Source: an uncultured Spirochaetaceae bacterium (GTDB lineage: Bacteria > Spirochaetota > Spirochaetia > Sphaerochaetales > Sphaerochaetaceae). From it: a DNA stretch of 58,259 bases. The stretch spans positions 1 through 58,259 of the forward strand of contig CALXLT010000005.1 of assembly GCA_944389275.1 (NCBI GenBank). Direction: 5' to 3'. Shown one piece after another: positions 1 through 9,312 of the stretch. Within the stretch, counting starts at the first letter, position 1. Every line of letters begins with the position of its first letter. A program made the position numbers and the translations under genes. The notes under the pieces are model-generated. The model was not told where the DNA came from and made no database searches. It was given only the letters and a program-made list of their open reading frames with translations.

Positions 1-387
1 TCAACCTCGCCGGGGATGAAGCTCGTGATGGATATGCTTGATAAGGCATTCGACAAGAACCGCTGCCTCGCCGGGCTCGTACTGCATTCGGACCAGGGAT
101 ACCAGTACCAGAACCCTACATGGGTCAGGAGGCTTGATGACCATTGCATAATACAGAGCATGTCCAGAAAGGGAAACTACCTAGACAACAGCAAGATGGA
201 GACATTCTTCTCAACACTTAAGAAGGCAATATGGTTCGGGAGGGAAAAGGAGTACAGAAAGCTGGAGGATCTGTATTCCGCAATCGATGACTACATAAGC
301 TGGTATAACGAAAGGAGAATACAGGTGAAACTGAAAGGAATGGCACCTTTACAATACAGGAAACTTGCCTTTAAGATGACTTCCTGA
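1..387 (+). CDS. IS3-family transposase OrfB, C-terminal part (cut by window start)
   Basis: This is the C-terminal part of an rve-type DDE integrase core, about 129 residues including those read before the first ATG at 16. The frame is open to base 1, so the gene starts outside the window. The motif HSDQGYQY carries one core Asp, and GNYLDNSKMETFF carries the catalytic Glu. The tail WYNERRIQVKLKGMAPLQYR is typical of IS150/IS3-like OrfB proteins. OrfB acts with OrfA (not in the window) to cut and join the IS ends. A matching terminal repeat follows the stop at once. Family assignment is secure; the exact IS name is not. Confidence 0.93.
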   Translation, partial: STSPGMKLVMDMLDKAFDKNRCLAGLVLHSDQGYQYQNPTWVRRLDDHCIIQSMSRKGNYLDNSKMETFFSTLKKAIWFGREKEYRKLEDLYSAIDDYISWYNERRIQVKLKGMAPLQYRKLAFKMTS

Positions 388-391
388 TAGG

Positions 392-416
392 TGTCCAACT
401 TTAAGGGGTCACTTCA
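392..416. repeat. Right terminal inverted repeat of the IS3-type element
   Basis: The sequence starts 4 nt after the transposase stop. TGTCCAACTTT followed by a G-run and a final CA resembles right ends of IS150-like elements. The partner repeat is not visible. Confidence 0.6.
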
Positions 417-482
417 TCGTGGCGGGTATTCTTCTTACCCCTTACAGGACTAAAAGCTCGCGAAGAACCTTCAGGCTTCAAG

Positions 483-503
483 GATTCTCCCAAGAATCTT
501 TTT
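483..503 (+). terminator. Intrinsic terminator between IS and dnaE
   Basis: GATTCT (483-488), a CCCA loop, AGAATC (493-498), then TTTTT. A 6-bp stem followed by a U-run on the plus strand would stop transcription leaving the IS before it reaches dnaE. Confidence 0.65.
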
Positions 504-595
504 GATCATAGTGCCTTCTTCTCCCTCATTCCATCTGCTTTACAAGCTGGCTGCCGCGTGTGAAGCATCAGGTAGCACACCGTCCGCACTTAGGC

Positions 596-601
596 TATAA
601 T
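596..601 (+). promoter_or_regulatory. -10 element upstream of dnaE
   Basis: A perfect TATAAT ends 20 nt before the proposed TTG start at 622. The predicted transcript would have a leader of about 14 nt containing GGAGA (611-615). No good -35 hexamer is seen at 16-18 nt. Confidence 0.55.
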
Positions 602-621
602 TGCCTTCACGGAGAATAGCC

Positions 622-3600
622 TTGAGTTTCGTACATCTTCACAACCATACGGATTTCTCGCTCCTTGACGGGGCGGCATCGATCCCGAAGTACATAAAGA
701 AAGCGAAGGAATGCGGGATGACGTCCCTTGCCATCACTGACCATGGCAACATGTTCGGCGCGCTCACGTTCTACAAGTCATGCAAGGCCGAGGGCATCAA
801 CCCGATCATCGGCTGCGAGATGTACATAAACCCGAAGGACAGGAGGGACAGGACGCCCTCCTCCGAGGGCAACAGGTACTACCACCTGATCCTCCTCGCG
901 ATGAGCGACAGGGGCTACCACAACCTGATGGAGCTCAACTCGATAGCCTACAAGGAGGGCTTCTACTACAAGCCGAGGATAGACGACGAGACGCTAGCGG
1001 CTCACAGCGAGGACCTGATCTGCCTCTCCGCGTGCATCGCCGGGGAGATACCGCAGCTCATCCTCAGCGGCAAGGAGGAGAAGGCCAGGGAGCGCGTGCG
1101 CTGGTTCCGCGGCCTCTTCGGGGACAGATACTACCTCGAGCTCCAGGACCACGGGCTTCCGGAGCAGAAGGAGGTCAACCCGGTCCTCGTCCGCATCGCG
1201 CATGAGGAGGGCATCCCCCTCGTCTGCACCAACGACATCCACTACATAGAGAAGGACGACTGGAACGCGCACGACACGCTCCTCTGCATAGGCACGGCAG
1301 CGAAGAAGGCCGACCGCAACAGGCTCAGGTACAAGGAGGGCGAGTTCTACTTCCGCACCCCTGAGGAGATGGCAGAGCTATTCTCATGGTGTCCTGAGGC
1401 CGTAGAGAACACTGGGAAGGTGGCTGAAAGATGCCAGATAGAGATAAACTTCCCGGGCCCTATCCTCCCGAAGTGCCAGATACCGCCCGAGTTCAAGAGC
1501 GACGCGGAGTACCTGACGTTCCTCGCGAATGAAGGCCTCCGGCAGCGCTACCCGGTAGTCACCGAGGAGCTTCAGAAGAGGCTTGACTACGAGCTCGGGA
1601 TAATCATACAGATGGACTTCCCCGCGTACTTCCTCATCGTCCGCGACTACATCCACTGGGCGAAGACGCACGGCATACCGGTAGGCCCTGGGCGAGGAAG
1701 CGGAGCCGGGTCACTCGTCGCCTACTCCATCACCATAACCGATGTCGACCCGATGAAGTACAACCTGCTCTTCGAGCGATTCCTCAACCCTGAGCGTGTG
1801 TCGCTCCCTGACTTCGACGTGGACTTCTGCTTCGAGGGGCGCGGCCAGGTCATAGACTACGTGACCGAGCACTACGGCAAGGACAGGGTCGGGCAGATCA
1901 TAACCTTCGGTACTCTCAAGCCCAAGGCTGTCGTGAAGGACGTGGCGCGCGTGCTGGATATCCCATACGAGGAATCGAACAAGATCTGCTCGCTCATCCC
2001 CGAAGATCCGAAGATGACGCTGCAGAAGGCGTTCGACGCCGAGCCGAGGCTCAAGGAGATCGAGGACAGGGGCGGCATCTACGCGGAGCTCTTCGACACC
2101 GCGCGCCGCCTCGAAGGCCTCAACAGGCACTCGTCGCTCCACGCAGCGGGCGTCGTCATAGGCCGCGAGCCCCTGGATAAGTACGTCCCTCTCTACGCCG
2201 ACCCGAAGACCGGTGCTATATCCACGCAGTACACGATGCTCCAGATTGAGGAGTGCGGACTGGTGAAGATGGACTTCCTCGGCCTCAAGACACTCACCCT
2301 CATCAAGCACACCGTGGAGCTGATAAGGAAGAAGATACCTGACTTCGACATAAACAAGATAGATGACCAGGACAGGAAGACGTTCGAGATGCTGGACAGG
2401 GGGGACTCGAAGTGCGTCTTCCAGTTCGAGTCGGACGGCATGGCAAACATCCTCAAGCGCGAGCATCCGCAGACGATAGAGGAGCTTGTCGCCTTGAACG
2501 CTCTCTACAGGCCCGGCCCGATGCAGTTCATCGACCAGTACATCGACTCCAAGCTCGGCAAGAGGGAGATAGAGTATCCCGACCCGTGCCTGAAGGACGT
2601 GCTGGAGGAGACATACGGGGTCATCGTTTACCAGGAGCAGGTCATGAAGGTCGCCCAGATAATCGCGGGATACACGCTCGGACAGGCTGATATCCTCCGC
2701 AGGATAATGGGCAAGAAGAAGAAGGAGGCGCTCGCGGCCGAGCTCGTGAAGTTCAAGGCCGGGGCCGTGAAGAACGGCTTCACGGAGGAGCACGCCGAGG
2801 AGATATTCCACATCCTCGAGCCTTTCGCGGGCTATGGATTCAACAAGTCCCATGCCGTGGCCTACTCCGTCGTGGCGTACCAAACTGCATACCTCAAGGC
2901 GAACTTCCCAGCCGAGTTCCTGGCGGCGAACCTCACGAACGAGATGGGCAACCCCGCGAAGTTCACCGAGTACCTCAACCTCGCTCCGAAGTACAACCTG
3001 AGGATACTGCCGCCGTCGATCAACAAGTCCGACAAGCACTTCAATGTCGATAACGGTGACATCATATACGGGCTGGCGGGAATCAAAGGCGTCGGGGAGA
3101 TCGTCGTCGAGCAGATCGTGAAGGAAAGGGAGGCGAACGGCCCCTACAAGTCATTCATGGACTTCCTTTCAAGGCAGGGCGACGGGATGCTCAACTCGAA
3201 GATGCTCGAGTCCATGATAAAGGCGGGAGCCTTCGATGAGCTTGGAGTGGACAGCGCGACACTCCTTGCCAACCTCGATGACGCCCTCAAGTTCGACAGG
3301 ACGGCGAAGGAGGCGACGGCGTACGGCCAGCTCTCCCTCTTCGGCGACGACACCGAGGCCCTCGGGGAATTCCAGATGAAGAGCGTGGAGCCATTCCCTC
3401 TTGTCGAGAAGCTGCAGATGGAGAAGGAGTACCTTGGATTCTACATCTCAGGCCATCCTCTTGATATCTACAAGGAGCAGATAGCGGCATCCGTCAGGGC
3501 GGATCTATCGCATCCGGAGACGCTCCCTATGGACTCCGAGACATCGCTTATAGCCCTCGTCACATCGGAGCGCCTGGTCGTCACGCAGAAGAAGAAGGAG

Positions 3601-4035
3601 AAGATGGGCTTCTACACGCTGCAGACGAAGGAAGGAGATGTGGACGCTGTCGCCTTCCCCTCGACCTACGAGGTCATCCGCGACAAGGTGGAGAAGGACC
3701 AGATCTATGGCTTCAGAGGCACGTTCGGACGGAAGGACGCCGAGTCGAAGATATCGTTCCATATCTCAAGCGTCTGCTCGCCGTATGAGCTCAAGCCCGA
3801 GGCCGTGAGCCAGGTGCATATAGTGCTCAACCAGGCGGCCCTTGGTCAGGAGGAGCTCAAGGCGCTCTCGCGCAAGCTCAGGGACAACAGCGGATTCATA
3901 ACGGTCCTCATGTCCATAAACGGCATCGCCGGTGAGGAGCTGAAGGCTGCGGGATCCTACTCCGTGGAGTATTCGCCGCGCCTGATAGAGGAACTTGGCG
4001 AGATGGATATAGTCAACCGCGTCTGGATTTCTTAA
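622..4035 (+). CDS. dnaE: DNA polymerase III subunit alpha
   Basis: Replicative polymerase catalytic subunit of about 1137 residues, a normal DnaE length. The N-terminal PHP domain opens with HLHNHTDFSLLDG. GPGRGSGAGS precedes the palm, whose catalytic acids are in PDFDVDF (Asp397, Asp399) and in KMDFLGLKTL (Asp551). These match the spacing of the E. coli triad. A helix-hairpin-helix and an OB-fold region follow in the last third. I place the start at TTG 622, because GGAGA lies 6 nt upstream and the product then begins MSFVHLHNHT as DnaE normally does. A TTG at 601 in the same frame would overlap the -10 element and add seven atypical residues. Confidence 0.97.
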   Translation: MSFVHLHNHTDFSLLDGAASIPKYIKKAKECGMTSLAITDHGNMFGALTFYKSCKAEGINPIIGCEMYINPKDRRDRTPSSEGNRYYHLILLAMSDRGYHNLMELNSIAYKEGFYYKPRIDDETLAAHSEDLICLSACIAGEIPQLILSGKEEKARERVRWFRGLFGDRYYLELQDHGLPEQKEVNPVLVRIAHEEGIPLVCTNDIHYIEKDDWNAHDTLLCIGTAAKKADRNRLRYKEGEFYFRTPEEMAELFSWCPEAVENTGKVAERCQIEINFPGPILPKCQIPPEFKSDAEYLTFLANEGLRQRYPVVTEELQKRLDYELGIIIQMDFPAYFLIVRDYIHWAKTHGIPVGPGRGSGAGSLVAYSITITDVDPMKYNLLFERFLNPERVSLPDFDVDFCFEGRGQVIDYVTEHYGKDRVGQIITFGTLKPKAVVKDVARVLDIPYEESNKICSLIPEDPKMTLQKAFDAEPRLKEIEDRGGIYAELFDTARRLEGLNRHSSLHAAGVVIGREPLDKYVPLYADPKTGAISTQYTMLQIEECGLVKMDFLGLKTLTLIKHTVELIRKKIPDFDINKIDDQDRKTFEMLDRGDSKCVFQFESDGMANILKREHPQTIEELVALNALYRPGPMQFIDQYIDSKLGKREIEYPDPCLKDVLEETYGVIVYQEQVMKVAQIIAGYTLGQADILRRIMGKKKKEALAAELVKFKAGAVKNGFTEEHAEEIFHILEPFAGYGFNKSHAVAYSVVAYQTAYLKANFPAEFLAANLTNEMGNPAKFTEYLNLAPKYNLRILPPSINKSDKHFNVDNGDIIYGLAGIKGVGEIVVEQIVKEREANGPYKSFMDFLSRQGDGMLNSKMLESMIKAGAFDELGVDSATLLANLDDALKFDRTAKEATAYGQLSLFGDDTEALGEFQMKSVEPFPLVEKLQMEKEYLGFYISGHPLDIYKEQIAASVRADLSHPETLPMDSETSLIALVTSERLVVTQKKKEKMGFYTLQTKEGDVDAVAFPSTYEVIRDKVEKDQIYGFRGTFGRKDAESKISFHISSVCSPYELKPEAVSQVHIVLNQAALGQEELKALSRKLRDNSGFITVLMSINGIAGEELKAAGSYSVEYSPRLIEELGEMDIVNRVWIS

Positions 4036-4060
4036 CTTATTGGAAGGAGAGTTGCTAACG

Positions 4061-4654
4061 ATGTTTTTCCTGATGAAAGCCGCGCTGTTCCTATCAAGGC
4101 TGCTGGCACTGTATTCATTCATAATCTGGGTAAGGATCTTCCTTTCCTGGATAAGCCCATATCCTCAGCCAGGCTCCTTCTCGTACTATATCGCGAAGGC
4201 CGTCGATCCATACCTCTCGCTCTTCCGCAGCGACAAGGCCCGCATCGGGGCGCTGGACTTCTCGCCTGTCATAGCGGTGGGCATACTCTCGGTGATAGAG
4301 TCGCTTCTGAACGTGTTCGGCATCTACGGCACGGTCACGTTCGGGATAATCCTCTCGCAGATAATCCTCGCGTTCTGGAGCTATGGAGTCTCCATATTCC
4401 TCTGGATCTCGATCATCATGCTCATATTCCGCACGATAGCCTCATTCTCCTCGAATCCCGCGTTCTATAACATGCAGAGCGCGCTATCGTTCACCAATCC
4501 GATAATCAGCTTCGTCAGACGCTGCTTCGGGGCGCGGATCGTGAAGGACAGGACGCTGAACATCATCGCCCTTCTTGTCGCGATAATGCTCTATATAGTC
4601 CTCCGCCGCCTCTTCGGAGTCCTCGCGTTCTACGCGATGAGGATACCTTTCTGA
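4061..4654 (+). CDS. YggT-family integral membrane protein with two YggT units
   Basis: About 197 residues and very hydrophobic. The N-terminal half contains WVRIFLSWISPYPQPGSFSYYIAKAVDPYLSLFR-like YggT sequence. The C-terminal half repeats the pattern with FTNPIISFVRRCFG, so this is a tandem two-unit YggT protein like E. coli YggT. Its role is not firmly known; the family has been linked to osmotic tolerance and to organising membrane complexes. The ATG at 4061 follows AAGGAGA (4044-4050) by 10 nt and is preferred over an in-frame TTG at 4040. The stop overlaps the recG ATG as TGATG, which suggests translational coupling. Confidence 0.85.
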   Translation: MFFLMKAALFLSRLLALYSFIIWVRIFLSWISPYPQPGSFSYYIAKAVDPYLSLFRSDKARIGALDFSPVIAVGILSVIESLLNVFGIYGTVTFGIILSQIILAFWSYGVSIFLWISIIMLIFRTIASFSSNPAFYNMQSALSFTNPIISFVRRCFGARIVKDRTLNIIALLVAIMLYIVLRRLFGVLAFYAMRIPF

Positions 4655-6657
4655 TGAGAGGGAGCGAGAGGATCACATCAGTCCCAGGCGTCGGGGATAA
4701 GACAGCAGCGGAGTTCGCGCGTCTTGGCATCCACACGCTTATGGACATGGTCCTGCTTGCCCCCAGGGGATACGATGACAGGAGAGAGGAGAGAAGGCTC
4801 CGCGACACAAGCCAGGAAGACCCGTCCATCTCCTGCCGCATAACGATACTCTCGCATTCAGAGTTCCCGTCAAGGCGCGGCATGACGCTCAAGGTGAGCG
4901 CGGAGGACGATGACGGGACAGGACTCGACCTATTATGCTTCAACAGGCCGTTCCTCAAAGGCCAGCTCAGGATAGGCTCATCCTGGTACATAGCCGCGAC
5001 GGTACAGCGCTACAGGGGACGCTACTCGACTGCTGCGTTCGAGATAAAGAAGACAAGGGAGGAGGCCGGAATCGGTAGGATCCTCCCTGTCTATCCTCTT
5101 TCCGGAGAGCTTACCGAGAAGATCATGAGAAGGGCCTCTTCCTATGCTCTCTCCGCCCTCTCTCCCCTTCCTGACGAGCTGCCGTACCATCTTTATGAGA
5201 AGCTCTCGCTGATGCATCACGCAGACGCGTACAGGGAGATCCACTACCCGTCATCAATGGAGGCGGCAGCGGAGGCTAAGCGTACGCTCTCCTTCACGGA
5301 GCTTCTCGTGCTCGAGCTGGAGGCGCTCAGGGACAAGGCTCCCAGGAAAAGCATCAGAAGCGCGCCGACCGAGAGGGAAAGAAGCGTCATGAGGGCACTT
5401 CCATTCTCCCTTACCAGCGACCAGCTTAAATGCCTTGATGAGATAAGAATGGACCTTGATTCCCCTTCCCCGATGTCACGGCTGCTGCAGGGAGATGTAG
5501 GATCCGGAAAGACCCTTGTGGCATGGTTGAGCGCGGTGCATATGATAGACCAGGGGGGACAGGTCGCGTTCATGGCCCCCACGGAGCTTCTCGCCAGGCA
5601 GCATGCTGAGGGAGCTGCAGAGCTGCTCTCCCCATTCGGCGTCCGCATAGCCTTCCTCACGGGAAGCGTAAAGGGAGAAGGAAGGAAGCTTCTCCTCCGC
5701 TCACTCAGGGAAGGGACTACCGATCTGATCGTCGGCACCCATGCGCTGTTCTCCGAGGATGTGGAGTTCAGAAACCTGCGCTATGCGATAATCGATGAGC
5801 AGCACCGCTTCGGGGTGCAGCAGCGCGACGCATTGAAGAACAAGGGCATAGAGCCCAATGTCCTCTCGATGTCCGCGACCCCGATCCCGCGCACTCTGGC
5901 GCTCACGCTCTTCGCGGATCTCGACGTCTCCACGATAAGGACTATGCCATCGGGGCGCATCCCGATCAGGACATACCTTGTCAGGGAGGACTCGAGGGAG
6001 AAGATGTTCGCGTCGATCTCCGTGGAGTTCCGGAGGGGCCATCAGGCGTACTTTGTATATCCGCGCATCGATGACGAGGGGGAAAGCGACCTCAAGGACG
6101 TGACGACGATGCACGAGGAACTGAAGAGGATATTCCCTGGAGTGCCATCTGCGCTGATCCATTCAAAGCTTCCGGAGGACGAGAAGATGGGCATACTCCG
6201 CGCCTTCAGGGAGAAGAGGATATCATACCTGGTGGCTACATCTGTCGTGGAGGTCGGCATAGACATCCCGGACGCGACATGCATGGTCATAGAGCACGCG
6301 GATAGATTCGGGCTCGCCGCGCTCCATCAGCTCAGGGGCAGGGTCGGCAGGAGCAGCCTCCCCTCCTACTGCTTCCTCGTGTTCGGCCGCAGCTTATCCG
6401 AGGACGCCAAGGCAAGGCTCCGCGTCATGCATGACACGACCGACGGCTTCAGGATCGCGGAGAAGGATCTCGAGATAAGAGGGCCAGGAGAGATGGCCGG
6501 TGACAGGCAGTCAGGATTCCTACGCCTGCGCTTTGCCTCCATAACGGAGACGCCGGAGCTAGTCGAGGCGGCGCGCTCTGAGGCCGAGAGGATAATAAGC
6601 GAGGACAGGGGGCTTATAAAAGCCGAGAACGCGGTACTGCGGAAAGCATTGGGATAA
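4654..6657 (+). CDS. recG: ATP-dependent DNA helicase RecG
   Basis: 667 residues. RecG remodels stalled replication forks and branched DNA. The N-terminal wedge/OB region starts with a helix-hairpin-helix-like SVPGVGDKTAAEFARLGI. Walker A is GDVGSGKT at about 280-287 and the DEAD-box variant DEQH is at 381-384. SATPIPRTLALTLF (motif III) and the TRG region near DLEIRGPGEMAGDRQSG are intact. The ATG overlaps the upstream stop by one base. No strong Shine-Dalgarno is present, so translation is probably coupled to the YggT-like gene. Confidence 0.97.
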   Translation: MRGSERITSVPGVGDKTAAEFARLGIHTLMDMVLLAPRGYDDRREERRLRDTSQEDPSISCRITILSHSEFPSRRGMTLKVSAEDDDGTGLDLLCFNRPFLKGQLRIGSSWYIAATVQRYRGRYSTAAFEIKKTREEAGIGRILPVYPLSGELTEKIMRRASSYALSALSPLPDELPYHLYEKLSLMHHADAYREIHYPSSMEAAAEAKRTLSFTELLVLELEALRDKAPRKSIRSAPTERERSVMRALPFSLTSDQLKCLDEIRMDLDSPSPMSRLLQGDVGSGKTLVAWLSAVHMIDQGGQVAFMAPTELLARQHAEGAAELLSPFGVRIAFLTGSVKGEGRKLLLRSLREGTTDLIVGTHALFSEDVEFRNLRYAIIDEQHRFGVQQRDALKNKGIEPNVLSMSATPIPRTLALTLFADLDVSTIRTMPSGRIPIRTYLVREDSREKMFASISVEFRRGHQAYFVYPRIDDEGESDLKDVTTMHEELKRIFPGVPSALIHSKLPEDEKMGILRAFREKRISYLVATSVVEVGIDIPDATCMVIEHADRFGLAALHQLRGRVGRSSLPSYCFLVFGRSLSEDAKARLRVMHDTTDGFRIAEKDLEIRGPGEMAGDRQSGFLRLRFASITETPELVEAARSEAERIISEDRGLIKAENAVLRKALG

Positions 6658-6735
6658 AGCATCCGCGGCATCTGATTCTGCACGAAAATATTTCCACATA
6701 ATAGCTGAAGTGTCGTATTTCCCCTTGATTTTCCT

Positions 6736-6741
6736 TATAAT
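6736..6741 (+). promoter_or_regulatory. -10 element placed for leaderless transcription of the HD gene
   Basis: A perfect TATAAT with exactly 6 nt between it and ATG 6748. No Shine-Dalgarno precedes the ATG. The -35 region is weak. Confidence 0.55.
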
Positions 6742-6747
6742 CATGCC

Positions 6748-7320
6748 ATGGACATAACGAGAGACCAAGCCTTAGGGCTTTTCAGGAAGTACAACAAGAC
6801 AGAGAGCTTATACCATCACGCGCTCTCGGTAGAGGCGGTGATGAGGGACTTCGCGGAAAAGAATGGCGAGGATCCAGATTTCTGGGGAATCGCGGGACTG
6901 CTTCACGACATAGACTGGGAGATGTTCCCGGAAGAGCATTGCAGGAAGGCTCCCGAGCTTCTCGCGGAGATCAATGCCCCGGATGAGCTTGTGCACGCAA
7001 TATGCAGCCACGGCTATGGGCTTGTATCGGACGTGGAGCCGGAGAAGTACATGGAGAAGGTACTCTACACGATCGATGAGCTGACAGGGCTGGTAACGGC
7101 AACGGCGCTGATGAGGCCCGAGAAGATGAAGGGGATCTCCGTCAAGTCGATAAAGAAGAAATGGAAGGACAAGTCCTTCGCGGCGGGTGTGAACAGAGGC
7201 CTTATCGAAGAGGGAGCAGGCATGCTCGGCATGGATCTCTCCCAGATCATCCAGACGACGATAGACGGGATGACCAAAGTCGCTCCTGAGCTGGGGCTCT
7301 GGCCGGAGGAGAGCGTATGA
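6748..7320 (+). CDS. HD-domain hydrolase
   Basis: 190 residues. An HD-superfamily fold is indicated by LYHHALSVEAVM, LLHDIDWEM (the His-Asp metal pair) and a downstream CSHGYG. This is the arrangement of small HD hydrolases related to predicted nucleotidases and tRNA/RNA-metabolism phosphohydrolases. The exact substrate cannot be read from sequence. The last bases overlap the pyk start (ATGA), so both genes are likely on one mRNA. There is no Shine-Dalgarno before the ATG, and TATAAT lies 6 nt upstream. Confidence 0.85.
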   Translation: MDITRDQALGLFRKYNKTESLYHHALSVEAVMRDFAEKNGEDPDFWGIAGLLHDIDWEMFPEEHCRKAPELLAEINAPDELVHAICSHGYGLVSDVEPEKYMEKVLYTIDELTGLVTATALMRPEKMKGISVKSIKKKWKDKSFAAGVNRGLIEEGAGMLGMDLSQIIQTTIDGMTKVAPELGLWPEESV

Positions 7321-8735
7321 GGAAGACCAAGATAATCTGCACGATCGGACCGGCTGTCGACAGCGACAAGATGATAAAGGCCCTTATCCAGAACGGGATG
7401 GACGCGGCCAGGATGAACTTCTCCCATGGCTCACATGAGGAGCACAAGGCAAGGATCGAGAGGATCAGGAAGGTCGCCGCGGAGCTTGGCACTTCGGTTC
7501 CGATCATCCTCGACACGAAGGGACCGGAGATCAGGACGAGAATATTCAAGGGCGGATCGGCGATCCTCAAGGAGGGATCCTTGTTCACGCTCTACGCGAG
7601 GAGCGAGGAGGAAGGGGACGAGAACGGCGTCGCCATCACCTACCCTTATCTCGCGGAGGATGTGGAGAAAGGGACGCGCATCCTCATTGACGACGGGCTA
7701 TGCGCGCTTGAGGTAGAGAGCATCGATGAGGGGAATGTCACATGCCGCGTTCTCGGCACCGCGAAGGTATCGAACCATAAGTCCATAAACGTTCCCGGCG
7801 TCGATATCGACATGCCTTTCATATCAGACACGGACCGCGCCGATATTCTCTTCGGCATCGAGATGGACGTGGACTTCATCGCGGCGTCTTTCGTGCGCAC
7901 GGCTGAGGACGTGAAGAGGATACGCAAGCTCCTTGCCGTGAACGGAGCGGAGAACATCAGGATAATCTCGAAGATCGAGTGCAAGAGCGGCATAGATAAT
8001 CTCGACGCTATCATCAGGGAATCCGATGGCGTGATGGTCGCCCGAGGAGACCTGGGAGTAGAGATACCCTTCAAGGAGCTTCCCGCGATACAGAAGGACA
8101 TAATCAGGAAATGCTACGAGAGCGGCAAGATCGTCGTCACCGCGACACAGATGCTTGAGTCGATGACGGAGCATCCCCGCCCGACAAGGGCAGAGGTCTC
8201 CGACGTGGCCAACGCCATATACGACGGTACGACCTGCACGATGCTCTCCGGAGAGACAGCCGCGGGCAAGTTCCCGATAGAGGCCGTGAAGACGATGGCG
8301 GAAATTGCGGAGTTCACGGAGAAGCAGATCGATTACAGGAAGAAGTACTTCGATCGGCAGATGGGCGTTGTCGCGGATATCCCCAACACGATAGCAAGCG
8401 CGGCGGTCGACGCATCCTTCACGCTGGGAGCAAAGGCCATAATCTGCATGACGGCAACAGGCCGTTCCGCGAGGATCACCTCTTCCTACCACCCGTCCGC
8501 CCCTATCATCGCATGCGTGACGGACAGGAAGGCCCTGAGGCAGCTTAAGCTCGATTACGGAGTATACCCTATCGCAGCCCCATACACAGAGGACAGGGAC
8601 GAGCTTGGCGAGCTTGCCAATGAGCTTTCGCTGAAGACGAGGATCGTCAAGGAAGGGGATCTCGCGGTCATCATCACCGGCACCCAGACAGGATACCAGT
8701 TCGCGGACTCGCTGCAGCTGACAAAACTCAGCTGA
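7317..8735 (+). CDS. pyk: Pyruvate kinase
   Basis: 472 residues, normal length. It catalyses PEP + ADP to pyruvate + ATP. The start reads MRKTKIICTIGPAVDS. Substrate and metal-binding motifs MNFSHGSHEEH, ARGDLGVEIPFKELP and VTATQMLESM are intact. The C-terminal allosteric domain (from about residue 350) is complete and ends with a GTQTGYQF loop. Translation starts 4 nt before the end of the HD gene, with GGAGGAGA a few bases upstream. The pyruvate it makes is the substrate of the NifJ enzyme at 19512-23057. Confidence 0.97.
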   Translation: MRKTKIICTIGPAVDSDKMIKALIQNGMDAARMNFSHGSHEEHKARIERIRKVAAELGTSVPIILDTKGPEIRTRIFKGGSAILKEGSLFTLYARSEEEGDENGVAITYPYLAEDVEKGTRILIDDGLCALEVESIDEGNVTCRVLGTAKVSNHKSINVPGVDIDMPFISDTDRADILFGIEMDVDFIAASFVRTAEDVKRIRKLLAVNGAENIRIISKIECKSGIDNLDAIIRESDGVMVARGDLGVEIPFKELPAIQKDIIRKCYESGKIVVTATQMLESMTEHPRPTRAEVSDVANAIYDGTTCTMLSGETAAGKFPIEAVKTMAEIAEFTEKQIDYRKKYFDRQMGVVADIPNTIASAAVDASFTLGAKAIICMTATGRSARITSSYHPSAPIIACVTDRKALRQLKLDYGVYPIAAPYTEDRDELGELANELSLKTRIVKEGDLAVIITGTQTGYQFADSLQLTKLS

Positions 8736-8747
8736 TTGCTGTAATCT
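8718..8747 (+). promoter_or_regulatory. Promoter of rsmD, leaderless geometry
   Basis: CTGACA (8718-8723), an 18-nt spacer, TAATCT (8742-8747), then 7 nt to ATG 8755. The promoter overlaps the end of pyk. There is no Shine-Dalgarno. Confidence 0.6.
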
Positions 8748-8754
8748 ACATCAT

Positions 8755-9312
8755 ATGCGGATCACAGGCGGAAAATACCTCAGGCGGCAGATAACCTGCC
8801 CGCCTGGAATCATAAGGCCAGCCATGGATATGATGCGGGAGTCCATGTTCTCGATCCTCGGGAACCTGGAGGGAACATCCTTTCTGGACCTCTTCTCCGG
8901 CTCAGGCTGCGTGGCCATAGAAGCCGCTTCCCGCGGGGCATCTCCGATACACATGGTGGAGATGGACAAGGGGAAGAAGGCCACGATAGAGAAGAACCTC
9001 TCGTTCGTCGAGGAGGACCATAGGCTCTTCACGATGGACGTGCTGCGCTTCCTTCTCTCCCCTCCCCGCAGCTATTCAGTGGTATACGCCGATCCGCCCT
9101 TCCCGATGGAGGACAAGACAAGGATCGCAGAGCTCGTGGCCGAGCATGATGCCGTGAGCGATGGCGGGATGTTCATAATCCACCTCCCTCGTGAGGAGAG
9201 GAAGCTCTGGGACAGCGAGATAGCCAGCCTCAGGCTTGTCGATGAGAGGAAATACGGCAGGAGCATACTCCTGTTCTACAGACCTATAGGAAAGCAAGAT
9301 GTGGATAGATGA
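8755..9312 (+). CDS. rsmD: 16S rRNA (guanine(966)-N(2))-methyltransferase
   Basis: 185 residues, the usual RsmD size. It methylates G966 of 16S rRNA in the assembled 30S subunit. The N-terminus MRITGGKYLRRQI and the IRPAMDMMRESMFSIL segment are RsmD hallmarks. The SAM-binding motif I is FLDLFSGSGCVAIEA and the catalytic motif IV is YADPPF. The 3' end overlaps the thioesterase gene by 14 nt, so the two are co-transcribed. Confidence 0.95.
   Translation: MRITGGKYLRRQITCPPGIIRPAMDMMRESMFSILGNLEGTSFLDLFSGSGCVAIEAASRGASPIHMVEMDKGKKATIEKNLSFVEEDHRLFTMDVLRFLLSPPRSYSVVYADPPFPMEDKTRIAELVAEHDAVSDGGMFIIHLPREERKLWDSEIASLRLVDERKYGRSILLFYRPIGKQDVDR

Larger units (their letters stand above)
1..416 (+). mobile_element. 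3' end of an IS3-type insertion sequence
   Basis: The segment contains the transposase 3' end plus a right terminal repeat at about 392-416, which begins TGTCCAACTTTAAGGGG and ends in CA as IS3-family ends do. The left end lies outside the window, so completeness and target duplication cannot be judged. Confidence 0.8.

Noticed and set aside
1711..3039. A 442-codon open frame on the minus strand inside dnaE
   Set aside because: It is exactly antisense to the conserved polymerase core, has a biased composition typical of the reverse strand of GC-rich coding DNA, and shows no family features or start signal.
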